Part shown: one piece after another, positions 38,361 through 48,126 of the stretch
Layout of the letters: each line of letters begins with the position of its first letter
Position numbering within the stretch: the first letter of the stretch is position 1
Origin: Trichodesmium sp002260545
GTDB lineage: Bacteria; Cyanobacteriota; Cyanobacteriia; Cyanobacteriales; Microcoleaceae
Direction: 5' to 3'
NCBI RefSeq assembly: GCF_050016015.1
Contig: NZ_JBNHEQ010000302.1
Location: 1-64,000 of the forward strand
DNA: 64,000 bases
Made by a program: the position numbers and the translations under genes
Notes under the pieces: model-generated
Database searches by the model: none
What the model saw: only the letters and a program-made list of their open reading frames with translations
Told to the model about the DNA's origin: nothing

Positions 38361-39054
38361 TCACTTGATATAGTAGTTTCCTACAGATAAGCTCTAACCT
38401 TTCTCTTCTTATAACTTTTGACTTCCTAGTGTCTATTAAAAATGGACACTTTATTAGTGATCATCATCACTAAAATCACTCATCTACTTCACTTTGTTGT
38501 ACTTAAATAGCTCACCTTCTCCATACCGAAAAATCACCTTCTTTTTACTCATAGCTCACCACCATACCCAGAAATAAGGGAGATAATGAAAGTGTAAAGT
38601 GAAAAACCCAAGGAGGCAAAAACAATCAAAAACAAACTTTCCCTATCACTGTTTTAACTGGGTCGTCTAAATTCCAGGTAAATCTAATTCCAATGTTCAA
38701 TTCAGTAAATATGTACTAGACTACAAAACTATACTTGGATTGTTGATTTACCATAAGCTGGTAAAATAACTCCTATAAGGGTTGCAGAACTGTTGATAAT
38801 TGGTATAATACCAAATCTACCTTAACCAGACGGTATTTTTTAAAATCATAGCCTTTGCCATATATAGGGTTAAAAGATAGTATAAGCCTGCTTTTATACT
38901 CGGATGTGCTATACATTCTTTTAATCTAATACTATTTAGACAAATTCCTGCAAAAATTAAGCCTTTATAATAGAGAATTGTAGAGGTTTATTTGTAACAA
39001 AAATTAATCAAATTCATATAACGACCTAAGAAATTTAAACTCAAATAAACAACC
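38361..39054. other. AT-rich intergenic region
   Basis: No gene, no strong hairpin and no dispersed repeat recognised. It presumably contains the promoter of the AAA gene that follows; no convincing -35/-10 pair could be fixed. Confidence 0.5.
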
Positions 39055-40356
39055 ATGAATCAAGAAATATTTGACCACATTTACTGTAACTTGTCAGACA
39101 ATGACAAAAATATAATCCAATTGCGTTTATCCGGCAAAAAATATCAAGAAATTGCTCAGTCAATGAGTTTCGATCAATCTAGTGTAGGGAGAAAATTAAA
39201 ATCAATAGCAAAGAAGTTTAAATATTCATCAGAATCCAATCTGGAATGGAACGAATATTTGGTACAGATATTCACTCAATATAAACCAACTTTCGTCATT
39301 AATGAGTTACAGGAAGATTATGGTTTTCACCCAGTTATTATGCCTGGTAGACCGGAAAAAATAGACTCTCCTTTTTATATAGAACGTCATCGAATTAAAC
39401 GTTGTACTATTGAATCAGAATGTTATGAAGCTATAGAACAACCAGGTTCTTTAGTAAGAATAAAAGCACCAAGTAGAATGGGTAAAACTTCTCTAATGAA
39501 AAGGATACAAGACAAAGCAAATAAAAATAATTATTTTCCTGTGTATCTGAGATTTGATACTCTGATTGAACCTGACAATATCAACAATATTAATAATTTT
39601 CTCAAAGCATTTAATAAAAATATAAAAAGTCAGTTACCTGATGTTTCATCTGGACTAAGTTGGGATGATAATAACGCTAAAATTTCTTGTACTCAAGCAT
39701 TTAAAGAATTATTGATTTATCTCAAGAAAAATGTTGTTTTACTATTAGATGAAGTTAATGAAATTTTCAATTATCCAGAAATATCTAAAAACTTTTTTGC
39801 CATGTTAAGAAGTTGGTATGAAGAAAGTAATAACTCGGAAATTTGGGAAAATCTGAGAATGGTCATTGCTTATTCCACAGAATATCATGGTAAACTAGAT
39901 ATTTATCAATCTCCTTTTAATGTCGGTTTACCTATAGAATTAAAAGAATTTATACCAGAGCAGGTAACTCAGTTAGCATACTTACATCAACTTGATGCAG
40001 AAATAGTGAATCCTTTAATGTCTATGGTAGGAGGACATCCTTATCTAGTCAGATTAGGATTGTATAAAATGGTTCAGGATGAATTGAAAATTAAAGACCT
40101 ATTAAAAGATGCTCCTACTGAAAGTGGGATTTATCAAGATCATTTAAGTATGTTGTTAGAAATCATGGAGAATAATCCCAAAATCAAAACAGTTTTTTAC
40201 GACGAAATATTAAAAGCCAATTCTCCGGTGCGTTTACCCAATAAAAATCGAGAAGTACGTCAATTAGAAGCTATGGGATTAATTAAAATGAAAGGTAATT
40301 TAGCTGAACCTCGTTGTCAGTTATATCAAAAATATTTTCAGGATCGTTTATGTTAA
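39055..40356 (+). CDS. HTH - AAA-like (AAA_35) ATPase
   Basis: 433 residues. Residues 10-55 form a helix-turn-helix-like unit (LSDNDKNIIQLRLSGKKYQE, IAQSMSFDQSSVGRKLKSI), as in sigma-factor region 4 or the N-termini of cyanobacterial signalling ATPases. From about 100 an AAA_35 domain follows: SPFYIERHRIKRCTIE, Walker A APSRMGKTS (138-146), Walker B VVLLLDEVNEIF, SPFNVGLPIELKEF and GGHPYLVRLGLYKM. This family is STAND-like and thought to act as a signal-dependent switch; direct biochemistry is lacking. It lies 41 bp before an AAA_35-CHASE2 gene on the same strand, probably in one operon. Confidence 0.85.
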   Translation: MNQEIFDHIYCNLSDNDKNIIQLRLSGKKYQEIAQSMSFDQSSVGRKLKSIAKKFKYSSESNLEWNEYLVQIFTQYKPTFVINELQEDYGFHPVIMPGRPEKIDSPFYIERHRIKRCTIESECYEAIEQPGSLVRIKAPSRMGKTSLMKRIQDKANKNNYFPVYLRFDTLIEPDNINNINNFLKAFNKNIKSQLPDVSSGLSWDDNNAKISCTQAFKELLIYLKKNVVLLLDEVNEIFNYPEISKNFFAMLRSWYEESNNSEIWENLRMVIAYSTEYHGKLDIYQSPFNVGLPIELKEFIPEQVTQLAYLHQLDAEIVNPLMSMVGGHPYLVRLGLYKMVQDELKIKDLLKDAPTESGIYQDHLSMLLEIMENNPKIKTVFYDEILKANSPVRLPNKNREVRQLEAMGLIKMKGNLAEPRCQLYQKYFQDRLC

Positions 40357-40397
40357 TTTAAAGTAAGAACGTAAGGAAGAAGAAAAAAGGAAAAAAA

Positions 40398-42770
40398 ATG
40401 ACAAGCGGAGGTAGTTTACGAGCAAATGACCCTAGTTATGTAGTCAGAAAACAAGATACAGAACTATTGGAAAAACTCCTAGCTGGCGAATATTGTTATG
40501 TTTTTAATGCTCGTCAAATGGGTAAATCTAGCATGAGGGTAAGAGTGATGAAAAAATTACGCTCTCAAGGTTGTAAATGTATCCCAATTGATATGACTAG
40601 ATTAGGTGTTTCAATTAAAGAAGAATATTGGTATGAAGGTTTTTTAGGAGAAGTATTTTATGGTTCTGATTTGCCTAATACTATCAATTATCAAGACTGG
40701 AGAGCTAGTCATCAAAACTTAAATAATATCCAACTTTTTTGTCGGTTTATTGAGGAAATTTTATTTGTTAATTTTCCCTATCCGCAAAAAATATATATTT
40801 TTCTTGACGAAATTGATGTCCTAGTTAAATTACCGTTGGACATGAGAAATGATTTTTTTGCTTTTATTCGCTCTTGTTATAATCGCCGGGCTGAGGATGG
40901 AAAATGTGATTATCATCGGTTGATTTTTGCTTTTGTTGGAGTAGCGACTCCAGATGATTTAATTAGAGAGCCACAACGTACTCCTTTTAATGTTGGTTAT
41001 CCGATTGAATTAACAGAGTTAACTTTTGAAAATGGCAAAGAAGTATTAACTAGGAGATTAGAAGGAATAGTAGAAGAGCCAGAAGTTGTTTTAAAAAAAG
41101 TTTTTGATTGGACTGGAGGTCAACCTTTTTTAACTCAGAAAGTTTGTCAAATAATTATTGATTATGCAGAGGATTCTGAACCAGATGTCGATGAATTAGT
41201 AGAAGAACATATTTTGACTTATTGGGAAGAAAAAGATAATCCCACTCATTTTAAATATATGCACGATTATTTAGTTAATCATGTTGAATTTGCTCCTCAA
41301 TTATTGGGACTATATCAAGAAATTCTGCAAAAGGGAGAAGTTAAAACTGATGATAGTCCAGTACAAATGGCTCTACGATTGTCTGGCATAGTAATTAAAA
41401 GACAAAAGAAATTATTTGTTTTTAATAAAATTTATCAGAAAATTTTTAATGAAGATTGGGTTAAAGAAAAATTAGCAGAAAAATTAGCAAATTTAGCAAA
41501 TAATCTGGATAATTCTCAGGCTAAACCTCAACCTAAAACATTAGGAATGAGTTTAGGTATTGCAGGTTTGGTGGGAGTAGGAGTGATTATTTTGAGAAGT
41601 TTAGGTTTACTACAATCATTGGAATTAAATGAGTATGATCGTCTGATGCGATGGCGACCTTCAGAGCCACCAGATCCTCGTCTTTTAATTGTTGAAGCTA
41701 CGGCCACAGATATTAATAAATATGGAATTAGTAATAGTTTAACTGATGAGAATTTAGCTAAAGTAATAGCTAAATTAGAAACTCATAAACCTGCCATTAT
41801 TGGTGTAGATTATTTACGAAATAATCCTTTACCTTCTGAATCTGGTTATCAAAAATTATTAACACTTTTGAGTAATAATAAGAAAATAATTGCTGTTTGT
41901 AGTGTTAGTGACGATGATAATAACAGGAATGAACCTAGTACCAGACCTCCTACAACAGTAGAGAAGGAGGAACGCTTCGGTTTTATTCAGCTTATGCTAG
42001 ATATTGGTCAAGTTAATGTAATCCGTCGCCACTTAATGTTTCAGAACAAAAGAGCGGGAAATCCTTGTCAAACAGAATATTCATTAAGTGTTAAAGTTGC
42101 GCTTAATTATTTGCAAACTAAAGGCATTAAAGAGGAAGATGCTCCCCAAGGATTTGTCAAAATAGGGCAAGTTACTTTCAAAGACCTTGTAGAAGGACAA
42201 GGTTTTTATCAAAAAATTGACTCTGGTGGATTTCAAGTTTTACTTAATTATAGAAACTCAGATAGGGTTCCTAATAAAGTTTCTGATTCTATTACTATTT
42301 CGGATGTTCTCAATAATAATTTTGATGAATCTTTAGTTAAGAATAAGATTGTACTGATTGGTAATACAGATCCAGATGGTAGTGACAATTTTTATACTCC
42401 TTATAGTTTTCAAGCTGTTTCTCAAAAGCAAATGGCTGGAGTTATTGTACACGGGCATCAGGTAAGTCAAATTATTAGTGCAGTTTTAGATGGAAGACCT
42501 TTAATTATATTTTGGGATAGGTGGGTAGACTGGTTATGGATTTTAGGTTGGTCTGCTGTTGGTGCTGTAGTAGGTAGGTGTTTTCATCAAGTTTTATTCT
42601 TTGTCTTTTTTATAGGAGGAAATATTATGGTTTTATACTTGGTTAGTTGGATTTTTTTAACTCAAGCTTTTGTCGTACCCCTGCTGCCATCTGTTTTGGC
42701 ATCTATTATAACTGGTGTCACTGTTTTCATAAATTTTGAGAGAAGTCCGCCTCCATTGACTGATAATTGA
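40398..42770 (+). CDS. AAA-like (AAA_35) - CHASE2 membrane protein
   Basis: 790 residues. The N-terminal AAA_35 domain (10-330) has Walker A NARQMGKSS (37-45), Walker B IYIFLDEIDVLV, TPFNVGYPIELTELTF and WTGGQPFLTQKVCQ. Next come a linker, a transmembrane helix (MSLGIAGLVGVGVIILRSLG) and an extracytoplasmic CHASE2 sensor (YDRLMRWRPSEPPDPRLLIV, IIGVDYLRN, KIVLIGNTDPDGSDNFYTPY, GVIVHGHQVSQIISAVLDGR). Three C-terminal helices complete it. The architecture is a transmembrane receptor whose output is an ATPase rather than a kinase. A purine-rich AAAGGAAAA ribosome site precedes ATG 40398. It lies close behind the HTH-AAA gene. The sensed ligand is unknown. Confidence 0.9.
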   Translation: MTSGGSLRANDPSYVVRKQDTELLEKLLAGEYCYVFNARQMGKSSMRVRVMKKLRSQGCKCIPIDMTRLGVSIKEEYWYEGFLGEVFYGSDLPNTINYQDWRASHQNLNNIQLFCRFIEEILFVNFPYPQKIYIFLDEIDVLVKLPLDMRNDFFAFIRSCYNRRAEDGKCDYHRLIFAFVGVATPDDLIREPQRTPFNVGYPIELTELTFENGKEVLTRRLEGIVEEPEVVLKKVFDWTGGQPFLTQKVCQIIIDYAEDSEPDVDELVEEHILTYWEEKDNPTHFKYMHDYLVNHVEFAPQLLGLYQEILQKGEVKTDDSPVQMALRLSGIVIKRQKKLFVFNKIYQKIFNEDWVKEKLAEKLANLANNLDNSQAKPQPKTLGMSLGIAGLVGVGVIILRSLGLLQSLELNEYDRLMRWRPSEPPDPRLLIVEATATDINKYGISNSLTDENLAKVIAKLETHKPAIIGVDYLRNNPLPSESGYQKLLTLLSNNKKIIAVCSVSDDDNNRNEPSTRPPTTVEKEERFGFIQLMLDIGQVNVIRRHLMFQNKRAGNPCQTEYSLSVKVALNYLQTKGIKEEDAPQGFVKIGQVTFKDLVEGQGFYQKIDSGGFQVLLNYRNSDRVPNKVSDSITISDVLNNNFDESLVKNKIVLIGNTDPDGSDNFYTPYSFQAVSQKQMAGVIVHGHQVSQIISAVLDGRPLIIFWDRWVDWLWILGWSAVGAVVGRCFHQVLFFVFFIGGNIMVLYLVSWIFLTQAFVVPLLPSVLASIITGVTVFINFERSPPPLTDN

Positions 42771-43072
42771 TAGGGACGATCGTATAGTTTTCCACACCCC
42801 TACGCACTTGCTAGTATACAGGTAATACTTCTTTGATATTACCGATGGCTTCAAACTAATCTCAAATATATTCCGGATGAAGACCAGTATAGCGAGTAAG
42901 AATAAGAAGTACATGAAACCAATGTAGGGGGGAAATAGACATTGGAGTATAATTTATATCAAATACACATCTCCAGACTTTCTGTTATTCTTAGTAGAAA
43001 TGCTCAAACATTAGACTTACCCGTTAATTCACTACCTTCAGTTCACAGGGTGAATCTATTCCTAATATAGAT

Positions 43073-43181
43073 AGGACTTATATATTTGAGATTGCTATGC
43101 TAACGGACTGATTTGCTACACATATAAAACGCAAATGCTGTCTCTTGCAATCACAGAATTACCTTATTTTGCGCAAGTCCT
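43073..43181. repeat. degenerate family C MITE
   Basis: AGGACTTATATATTTGAG at left and TTTTGCGCAAGTCCT at right: an eroded copy of the AGGACTTACGCA element. The rest of spacer 42771-43369 has no supportable gene; one frame near 43197-43300 (RVEVIRMLSVLGIKIAANLG) is not recognised and may be a gene fragment. Confidence 0.5.
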
Positions 43182-43369
43182 CATACATTAATACCTTAAT
43201 TCAACAACGCCTAATTATTAGAGTAGAAGTTATAAGAATGTTATCAGTCTTAGGAATTAAAATTGCTGCTAATTTAGGAGAAACTAAGACACAAGTTTAG
43301 AGCTATCGGGGTTCTCTAAGTTTATACCATTTGCTTGAATTGACAAAAAATTTTTTAAGGGAGAAAACA

Positions 43370-44275
43370 ATGAAAATCAAACAATTTGCTGCTGTTATTA
43401 TTGGCATTTGTGGGCTAAATGTGGGAATAGCTAAATCAGTAGCAGTAGAAATGAAAGCACCTCTGTTAGTGCAACAGTCTGGGAACATAGAGGAATTTGA
43501 TGGACTTTTTCAGCAAGCTACCGTATCTCAAGAACTGCATAAGTATAATCAATCTACTCCCATATTGGAAAGTACATTTGCCATTTCAAAAACTTCAGAT
43601 ACTAGAGAAAAAGCTGGAGTTAAAGAACCTGATCAAGTGGCGAATAAGGATAGAAGAGGGAACCCAAGTGAGGGTAATACCACTGGTGGAGGTACTCGTG
43701 CTCCTATTCCTAGTAGCAAGTGTAATGATAATGATAAAAAGCCTTTTTTAGTTCTGATTCCCTTACAGCCAGAAACTGTGGGAACTTTGACAAGTCATCC
43801 AACTTTTTGGTTGTATATTCCTCATTCTAGTAGTATTAATTTTGTTTTAAAGGAAAAGGTATTTGGAGGGGATAAAATTATTTATAAGACTAAATTTAAT
43901 GTTGAATCAGAACCAGGATTTATTAGTTGGCAATTACCTTCTTCTGCTCCGCCTTTAGAAGGCTCTTATGGTTGGGAATTTACTTTTGATTGTGGAAATG
44001 ATAAGCAGGTGACTCTTGACGGAGAAATATTCAGGCAGGACGCAACCGAGAGTTTGATTAGTGAGCTAAAATTGGCTGAAACTGTTATAGACAAGATTGA
44101 TGTTTATCAGAAGAATAGTTTGTTGCCTGAGAGTGTTAACGAGTTAGTAAACTTACGTCGGAGTAATCCTGACGATCCAGAGATAAATGATAGATTGAAG
44201 ATTTTATTAGGTAATTATAATGATTTAGTTGACGATCCGATTCAAGATTGTTGTGAAATTGGTAAGAAAGAATAG
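43370..44275 (+). CDS. DUF928 exported protein
   Basis: 301 residues from ATG 43370 (AAGGGAG 7 nt upstream; the ATG at 43331 is rejected because signal and ribosome site fit the later one). Signal peptide KIKQFAAVIIGICGLNVGIA. After an Asn/Gly-rich linker, residues 110-300 form a DUF928 domain: PFLVLIPLQPETVGTLTSHP, TFWLYIPHSSSINFVLK, SEPGFISWQLPSSAPPLEGS and YGWEFTFDCGNDKQVTLDGE. DUF928 proteins are cyanobacterial and periplasmic, and are repeatedly found beside CHASE2, CHAT or FHA genes. The AAA_35-CHASE2 gene is 600 bp upstream on the same strand, which suggests a shared extracytoplasmic sensing role (inference). Confidence 0.88.
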   Translation: MKIKQFAAVIIGICGLNVGIAKSVAVEMKAPLLVQQSGNIEEFDGLFQQATVSQELHKYNQSTPILESTFAISKTSDTREKAGVKEPDQVANKDRRGNPSEGNTTGGGTRAPIPSSKCNDNDKKPFLVLIPLQPETVGTLTSHPTFWLYIPHSSSINFVLKEKVFGGDKIIYKTKFNVESEPGFISWQLPSSAPPLEGSYGWEFTFDCGNDKQVTLDGEIFRQDATESLISELKLAETVIDKIDVYQKNSLLPESVNELVNLRRSNPDDPEINDRLKILLGNYNDLVDDPIQDCCEIGKKE

Positions 44276-44306
44276 AGCTGTCGCTTTATAGAACCCGTGA
44301 AGGTAT

Positions 44307-44504
44307 CTACGCGATCACCAACCTCTTAAGCATCAGTCGGATAAAACATAGATTAATCTTTGCTGTAGCATGCTTCAGAGTCATTTTCCTACGGAATGCT
44401 CCGCAAACAAAGTTTTTGGTCAAGCTTTTGCATCTTGCCATCCAGGAGTTCGTTCTTTCTATAACCCCGAAAAGCTTTAACTGGAACAAACCCTGTTTTT
44501 TCAA
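44307..44504 (-). pseudogene. transposase C-terminal fragment with in-frame 24-bp insert
   Basis: FGVIERTNSWMARCKSLTKN is followed by an inserted VCGAFRRK and then TLKHATAKINLCFIRLMLKR, the C-terminus of an IS5-group transposase (ERTxxWxxRCxxL). The insert is the dispersed element at 44385-44409. No upstream catalytic domain remains. Confidence 0.75.
44385..44409. repeat. ~24-bp dispersed element in frame in transposase
   Basis: Minus-strand reading GTTTGCGGAGCATTCC then GTAGGAAAA: the second transposase remnant in the window carrying this repeat without a frameshift. Confidence 0.75.
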
Positions 44505-44579
44505 GATTTTCTTTCTTCTGCTTTGATGGCTTGGGGGATAGTTGAAACCGAATCTTGCTCATAATTGCTGGATAAATTT

Positions 44580-45326
44580 TCGGTAGTGCATCAGCGAAGT
44601 GTGGGATAAATAATTAGGTCATTCCAACTCCAAGGAGCGATACTGCTGACGCAACGCTCCACGAACGCCAACTTAGCTCTTTGTGCAGCAGTATTTTCTT
44701 TGCGACTATGAACCCAAATCCAATTGAAGTAGGCAGCTATATCAATTCTTCACTCTTACTGGTCAGTATGTTTACCTACTAAGCGCACTTAAAATTAATC
44801 CACGTTCTGGAAGCTTGAGTCATACCTACCCAACAGTCACCTTCTGTCAATTCATTCATTTGACAATGTTTTTGTTTTTTCGGATAATTGCCAGTATTCA
44901 TCACTGCTGACTTGTGAGGTTTTGATATTTTCTACATGACTCCGCAAGAATCATTTGTCCTTTTTGAGAGGCAGCCCTCACCAAATTGACTACCGTGTTA
45001 TAGGCTAGATTCACTGTTCGACTAATTCCTCTTAAACTACTACCTTCAACATGAGCCTGTAGAACCATGCCCATCTTCTCAGGTTCAATTTGTCGCCGAT
45101 AATAGAGAGTGTCAAAAGTAGAGCGTGAAAGTTTGTAGGCATTCAGGGCAATAATATCGTTGATTTCCTTTGCTAGTTTTTCTATGCCTATGAGTTTTCT
45201 GATGGCCACACAGAGGACATTCCATGATGATTGAGAGTATTTAGGGACAATACTCATCTGATCATTCCCACACTTTACTGATGTACTACCGTGTAGTTGT
45301 ACATACTGCAAATATACAGGATACAC
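44580..45326 (-). pseudogene. IS1-family-like transposase remnant
   Basis: 45326-44901 is open and contains IEPEKMGMVLQAHVEGSSLR, then GISRTVNLAYNTVVNLVRAA, the HTH region of cyanobacterial IS1-type transposases. Downstream in shifted frames are DEYWQLSEKTKTLSN, ELTEGDCWVGMTQASRTWIN and AAYFNWIWVHSRKENTAAQR, then PWSWNDLIIYPTLR, the C-terminal part of the same family. Several frameshifts and stops show it is dead. The N-terminal ~60 residues of the open frame overlap another IS fragment on the other strand and are probably not native. Confidence 0.75.
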
Positions 45327-45640
45327 AAGGAGCTAAGTCTATATTTCTTCAAGCTAAACATGATGCCCCGAATCTGAAAATTGTTTGGGCAGATCAAGGT
45401 TATAGAGGAAAACTAGAGAAATCAGTGGCAATGGTTTGTGGATGGAAATTAGCTATTGTTAACAGAACTGAAAAAGGGTTTAAAGTTTTGCCCAGACGCT
45501 GGGTGGTAGAAAGGACTTTGGCGAGGGCGCGGCCGTAATCGTAGACTTTCTTGCATATTATGAAGAACATCCTCACAATAGGGAAGCTTTGGTTGATATT
45601 TCCATGATTCGTTTAATGTTAAAACGGTTAGGGTTGGCGG
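45270..45640 (+). pseudogene. IS5-type transposase C-terminal remnant
   Basis: VVVHTANIQDTQGAKSIFLQ, IVWADQGYRGKLEKSV and GFKVLPRRWVVERTLA match the DDE core and C-terminus of the same IS5 group as the N-terminal remnant at 31847-32100. After a frameshift the end is recognisable (EEHPHNREALVDISMIRLML, with KRL). The 3' flank GTTGGCGGAGCAAGTGCGGC is shared with the right part of the IS at 33890. Confidence 0.8.
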
Positions 45641-45800
45641 AGCAAGTGCGGCAGCTATATCGCTACTAATACTTCATAATTCTTGACAAACAGCCTCTTA
45701 TATGTTAACTACATTAACATATGGAATATGAGTCATAACTCATAAGGGAAATATAGGAAGACTAGAAAAGGGCTTTCTTTAACCTTCTATATTTCTCCAG

Positions 45801-45836
45801 GAGGGGGTTTAGGATAACAACCCCCTCTTGCTTTTT
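45801..45836 (+). terminator. strong hairpin with T-rich tail
   Basis: GAGGGGGTT (45801-45809) pairs with AACCCCCTC (45819-45827), followed by TTGCTTTTT. It fits a plus-strand terminator, or a bidirectional one also serving the M23 gene that ends at 45908 on the minus strand. Confidence 0.55.
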
Positions 45837-45907
45837 CAATAAAAAATCCTGTAATATTTATCTCAAATATCCAGGAGTTTTGTCAAATTTTCCCAATTCA
45901 ACTAACT

Positions 45908-47884
45908 TTATTCTACGACTTTTTTCTCCTGCTCATTCAAACTAATTTGAACATCCTCATCAGACTTTTCTGAAGCTTTTGTCAACTCAAAAATTGGCGG
46001 CTCTAAGTCAGGAATAGGTACTTCAAAACCAGGTGGTAAAGGTGGCAGTTGTGGTAAACCAGAATCTAATTCTTTGGTCTGCTTCAACAATTCATTAATA
46101 GTAACTTCTGGTACAGGCGGTATTTCTGTCACCTTTAATGCTGTCATCAAATTTGCTAAAGCAAACTCAATGTGACTATCTGGGTTTTTCGCTACCCATC
46201 CATCTTTTGTTAACTGTCGCATTTCAAAATGTAAGTGGGGACCTGTAGACATTCCTGTATTACCAACGCGCCCAATAACTTCACCCTGTTCTACAAACTC
46301 TCCTGGTTTGACAAAAATTTCTGATAAGTGACCATAGAGAGTTTCCAATGATTTTCTCTGGTGATCTAGCACAACAGTTACACCATAACCACCTAACCAG
46401 TCGGCGATCGCTACTTGACCTGCATAAGTGGCAACTACTGGGGTTCCTGTTGGTGCGCCTAAGTCTGTTCCTGTGTGAAATTTTTTATAACCTAATATTG
46501 GATGTTGTCTCCAACCAAAGAATGAGGTGATAGGTGCTGGAATAGATAGAGGAAATATTAACCGGGTATTACCATTTCCGGGGACTGCGGGAGGTCGCAT
46601 GGTGCGTTTGTAATAAGCTAAACCTGACTGGGATATGGGGTTATGAAATAATCCCTGCACTTGAGCGGGTAATACTGCTGCGACTTCGACTCCTTGAGAA
46701 GAGTTTGAGTAGTGTGGAGCATAAGAAGTGCTAGAGTAATAACCACTTTGACTGGAGGATGAATTTGAGTAGTAATTTGTTTGACTATAATTAGAAGAAC
46801 CTGAATAATAACTATTGTTGGAGGAGTAATAACTATTATTGTTGGAATAGTAATTTTGCTGACTTTCCCCAGACCATGAATTATAAGATGAAGTTTGAGC
46901 AGGGGCGCTCCAATTATTTGTTGCGGTAGTCGCACTCCAGTTATTAGTCTGAGTGGGGGTGCTCCAATTATTATTATTTTGGGCGACAGCACTCCAATTT
47001 TTGTTATTTGTTGGATATTGAGCAACTTCACCTGTGGAACGTTCTGAGAAAACTACTGTACTTGGTGCTTCATAATTCTCTGTTGCACCGACTTTATAAT
47101 TTGTGTCATCTATATAAGCGTTAGTCGAACCATCATAATAATAAAGTTTCTCAGGTTTTGGTAATGTTAGGGGTGGTAAGTTATTTTTGGGTTGCTTTGA
47201 GAGGTTGAGGTTAGTATTAGTAGGAGGTGCTACATAAAGATTTTTGGGTAGATAGATAGTATTCTCAGGTTCGGGTTCTGGCTCATAGGTTGGTGCTGGT
47301 TGGGAGTAATATGGTTCAGGGTCGTAATAACTGGGTGCTGGTTGAGAATAGTAAGATGGTTCTGGTTCGTAATAACTGGGTGCTGGTTGAGAATAATAAG
47401 GTTCTGGTTCTGGTTCGTAATAATATGGTTCAGAATAATATGGTTCAGAATAGCTAGGTGAAGCAGAGTAATATGGTTCAGGTTCGTAGTAGGGTTGAGA
47501 ATAATATGGCTCTGGTGCCTCGTACCGAGGAGCTTCGCTTTCGTAATAGGTTGGTGCTGGTTGAGAATAATATGGCTCTGGTTCGTAGTAAGGTTCTGGT
47601 GAATAGGAGGGTGCTGAATAGGATGTTTGGGGAGAATAACTATCTACTGGGGCGGGTTGATATGATGGTTCATAGTCATAGACTTCTATTTCCAAAACCA
47701 TCTCTGCTAAAGCCATACCTCTACCTAACATCCCTAAACTAGCTAGACAACAACCTAACTGCATGAGGGACTTGTGAGTGAGAAGTTTGGTCTGAATTAA
47801 GTTTTGCTTTTGGTTCTGCTCTGGAGTTGTTTCCTGTGGTTTGGTGTTAGACTCAACTGATTGGTTTTGGTTCTCTAGCGACAT
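45908..47884 (-). CDS. M23 family metallopeptidase with Tyr/Pro-rich repeats
   Basis: 658 residues. The N-terminus is polar, then a hydrophobic segment (LMQLGCCLASLGMLGRGMAL) acts as signal or anchor. Residues about 75-215 are low-complexity EPYYSQPAPSYYEPEP repeats; 230-400 are Asn/Ser/Tyr-rich (NWSAPAQTSSYNSWSG). The M23 (LytM/NlpD-type) endopeptidase domain lies at about 455-590: SFFGWRQHPILGYKKFHTGT, DLGAPTGTPVVATYAGQV, LYGHLSEIFVKPGEFVEQGE and TGPHLHFEM. The zinc ligands H..D and HLH are all present. It should cut peptidoglycan cross-links in the periplasm. The repeat region may bind wall or polysaccharide. Start ATG 47884; no partner genes adjacent. Confidence 0.92.
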   Translation of the reverse strand: MSLENQNQSVESNTKPQETTPEQNQKQNLIQTKLLTHKSLMQLGCCLASLGMLGRGMALAEMVLEIEVYDYEPSYQPAPVDSYSPQTSYSAPSYSPEPYYEPEPYYSQPAPTYYESEAPRYEAPEPYYSQPYYEPEPYYSASPSYSEPYYSEPYYYEPEPEPYYSQPAPSYYEPEPSYYSQPAPSYYDPEPYYSQPAPTYEPEPEPENTIYLPKNLYVAPPTNTNLNLSKQPKNNLPPLTLPKPEKLYYYDGSTNAYIDDTNYKVGATENYEAPSTVVFSERSTGEVAQYPTNNKNWSAVAQNNNNWSTPTQTNNWSATTATNNWSAPAQTSSYNSWSGESQQNYYSNNNSYYSSNNSYYSGSSNYSQTNYYSNSSSSQSGYYSSTSYAPHYSNSSQGVEVAAVLPAQVQGLFHNPISQSGLAYYKRTMRPPAVPGNGNTRLIFPLSIPAPITSFFGWRQHPILGYKKFHTGTDLGAPTGTPVVATYAGQVAIADWLGGYGVTVVLDHQRKSLETLYGHLSEIFVKPGEFVEQGEVIGRVGNTGMSTGPHLHFEMRQLTKDGWVAKNPDSHIEFALANLMTALKVTEIPPVPEVTINELLKQTKELDSGLPQLPPLPPGFEVPIPDLEPPIFELTKASEKSDEDVQISLNEQEKKVVE

Positions 47885-48001
47885 TATTTCCTCACACTAT
47901 TTAGGTTACTTTTTTTGAACAATTTATACAGTTTAATCAATTTTGACTTTGATATAGTTGTTTTTTTGGCTTTATGGGTTTATGAGTTTGGAAAGCAAGT
48001 A

Positions 48002-48126
48002 ATATCAAATCCCCTTACTTTGGAGTTGGGAGATTTTAAAAGAGGCAAAAACTGCAAGTAGGGTTTGGGTTTGGTGACCAAACCCCTACGAGGCATGAAT
48101 TGTACCGATACTACCGGATTTGATAT
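48002..48126. repeat. MITE-like element, family B, copy 3
   Basis: Ends ATATCAAATCC and GGATTTGATAT (125 bp), with a GTTTGGTGACCAAACC hairpin inside. An AGTCAGA tandem follows at about 48145-48170. The rest of the 47885-48403 spacer has no gene. Confidence 0.7.
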
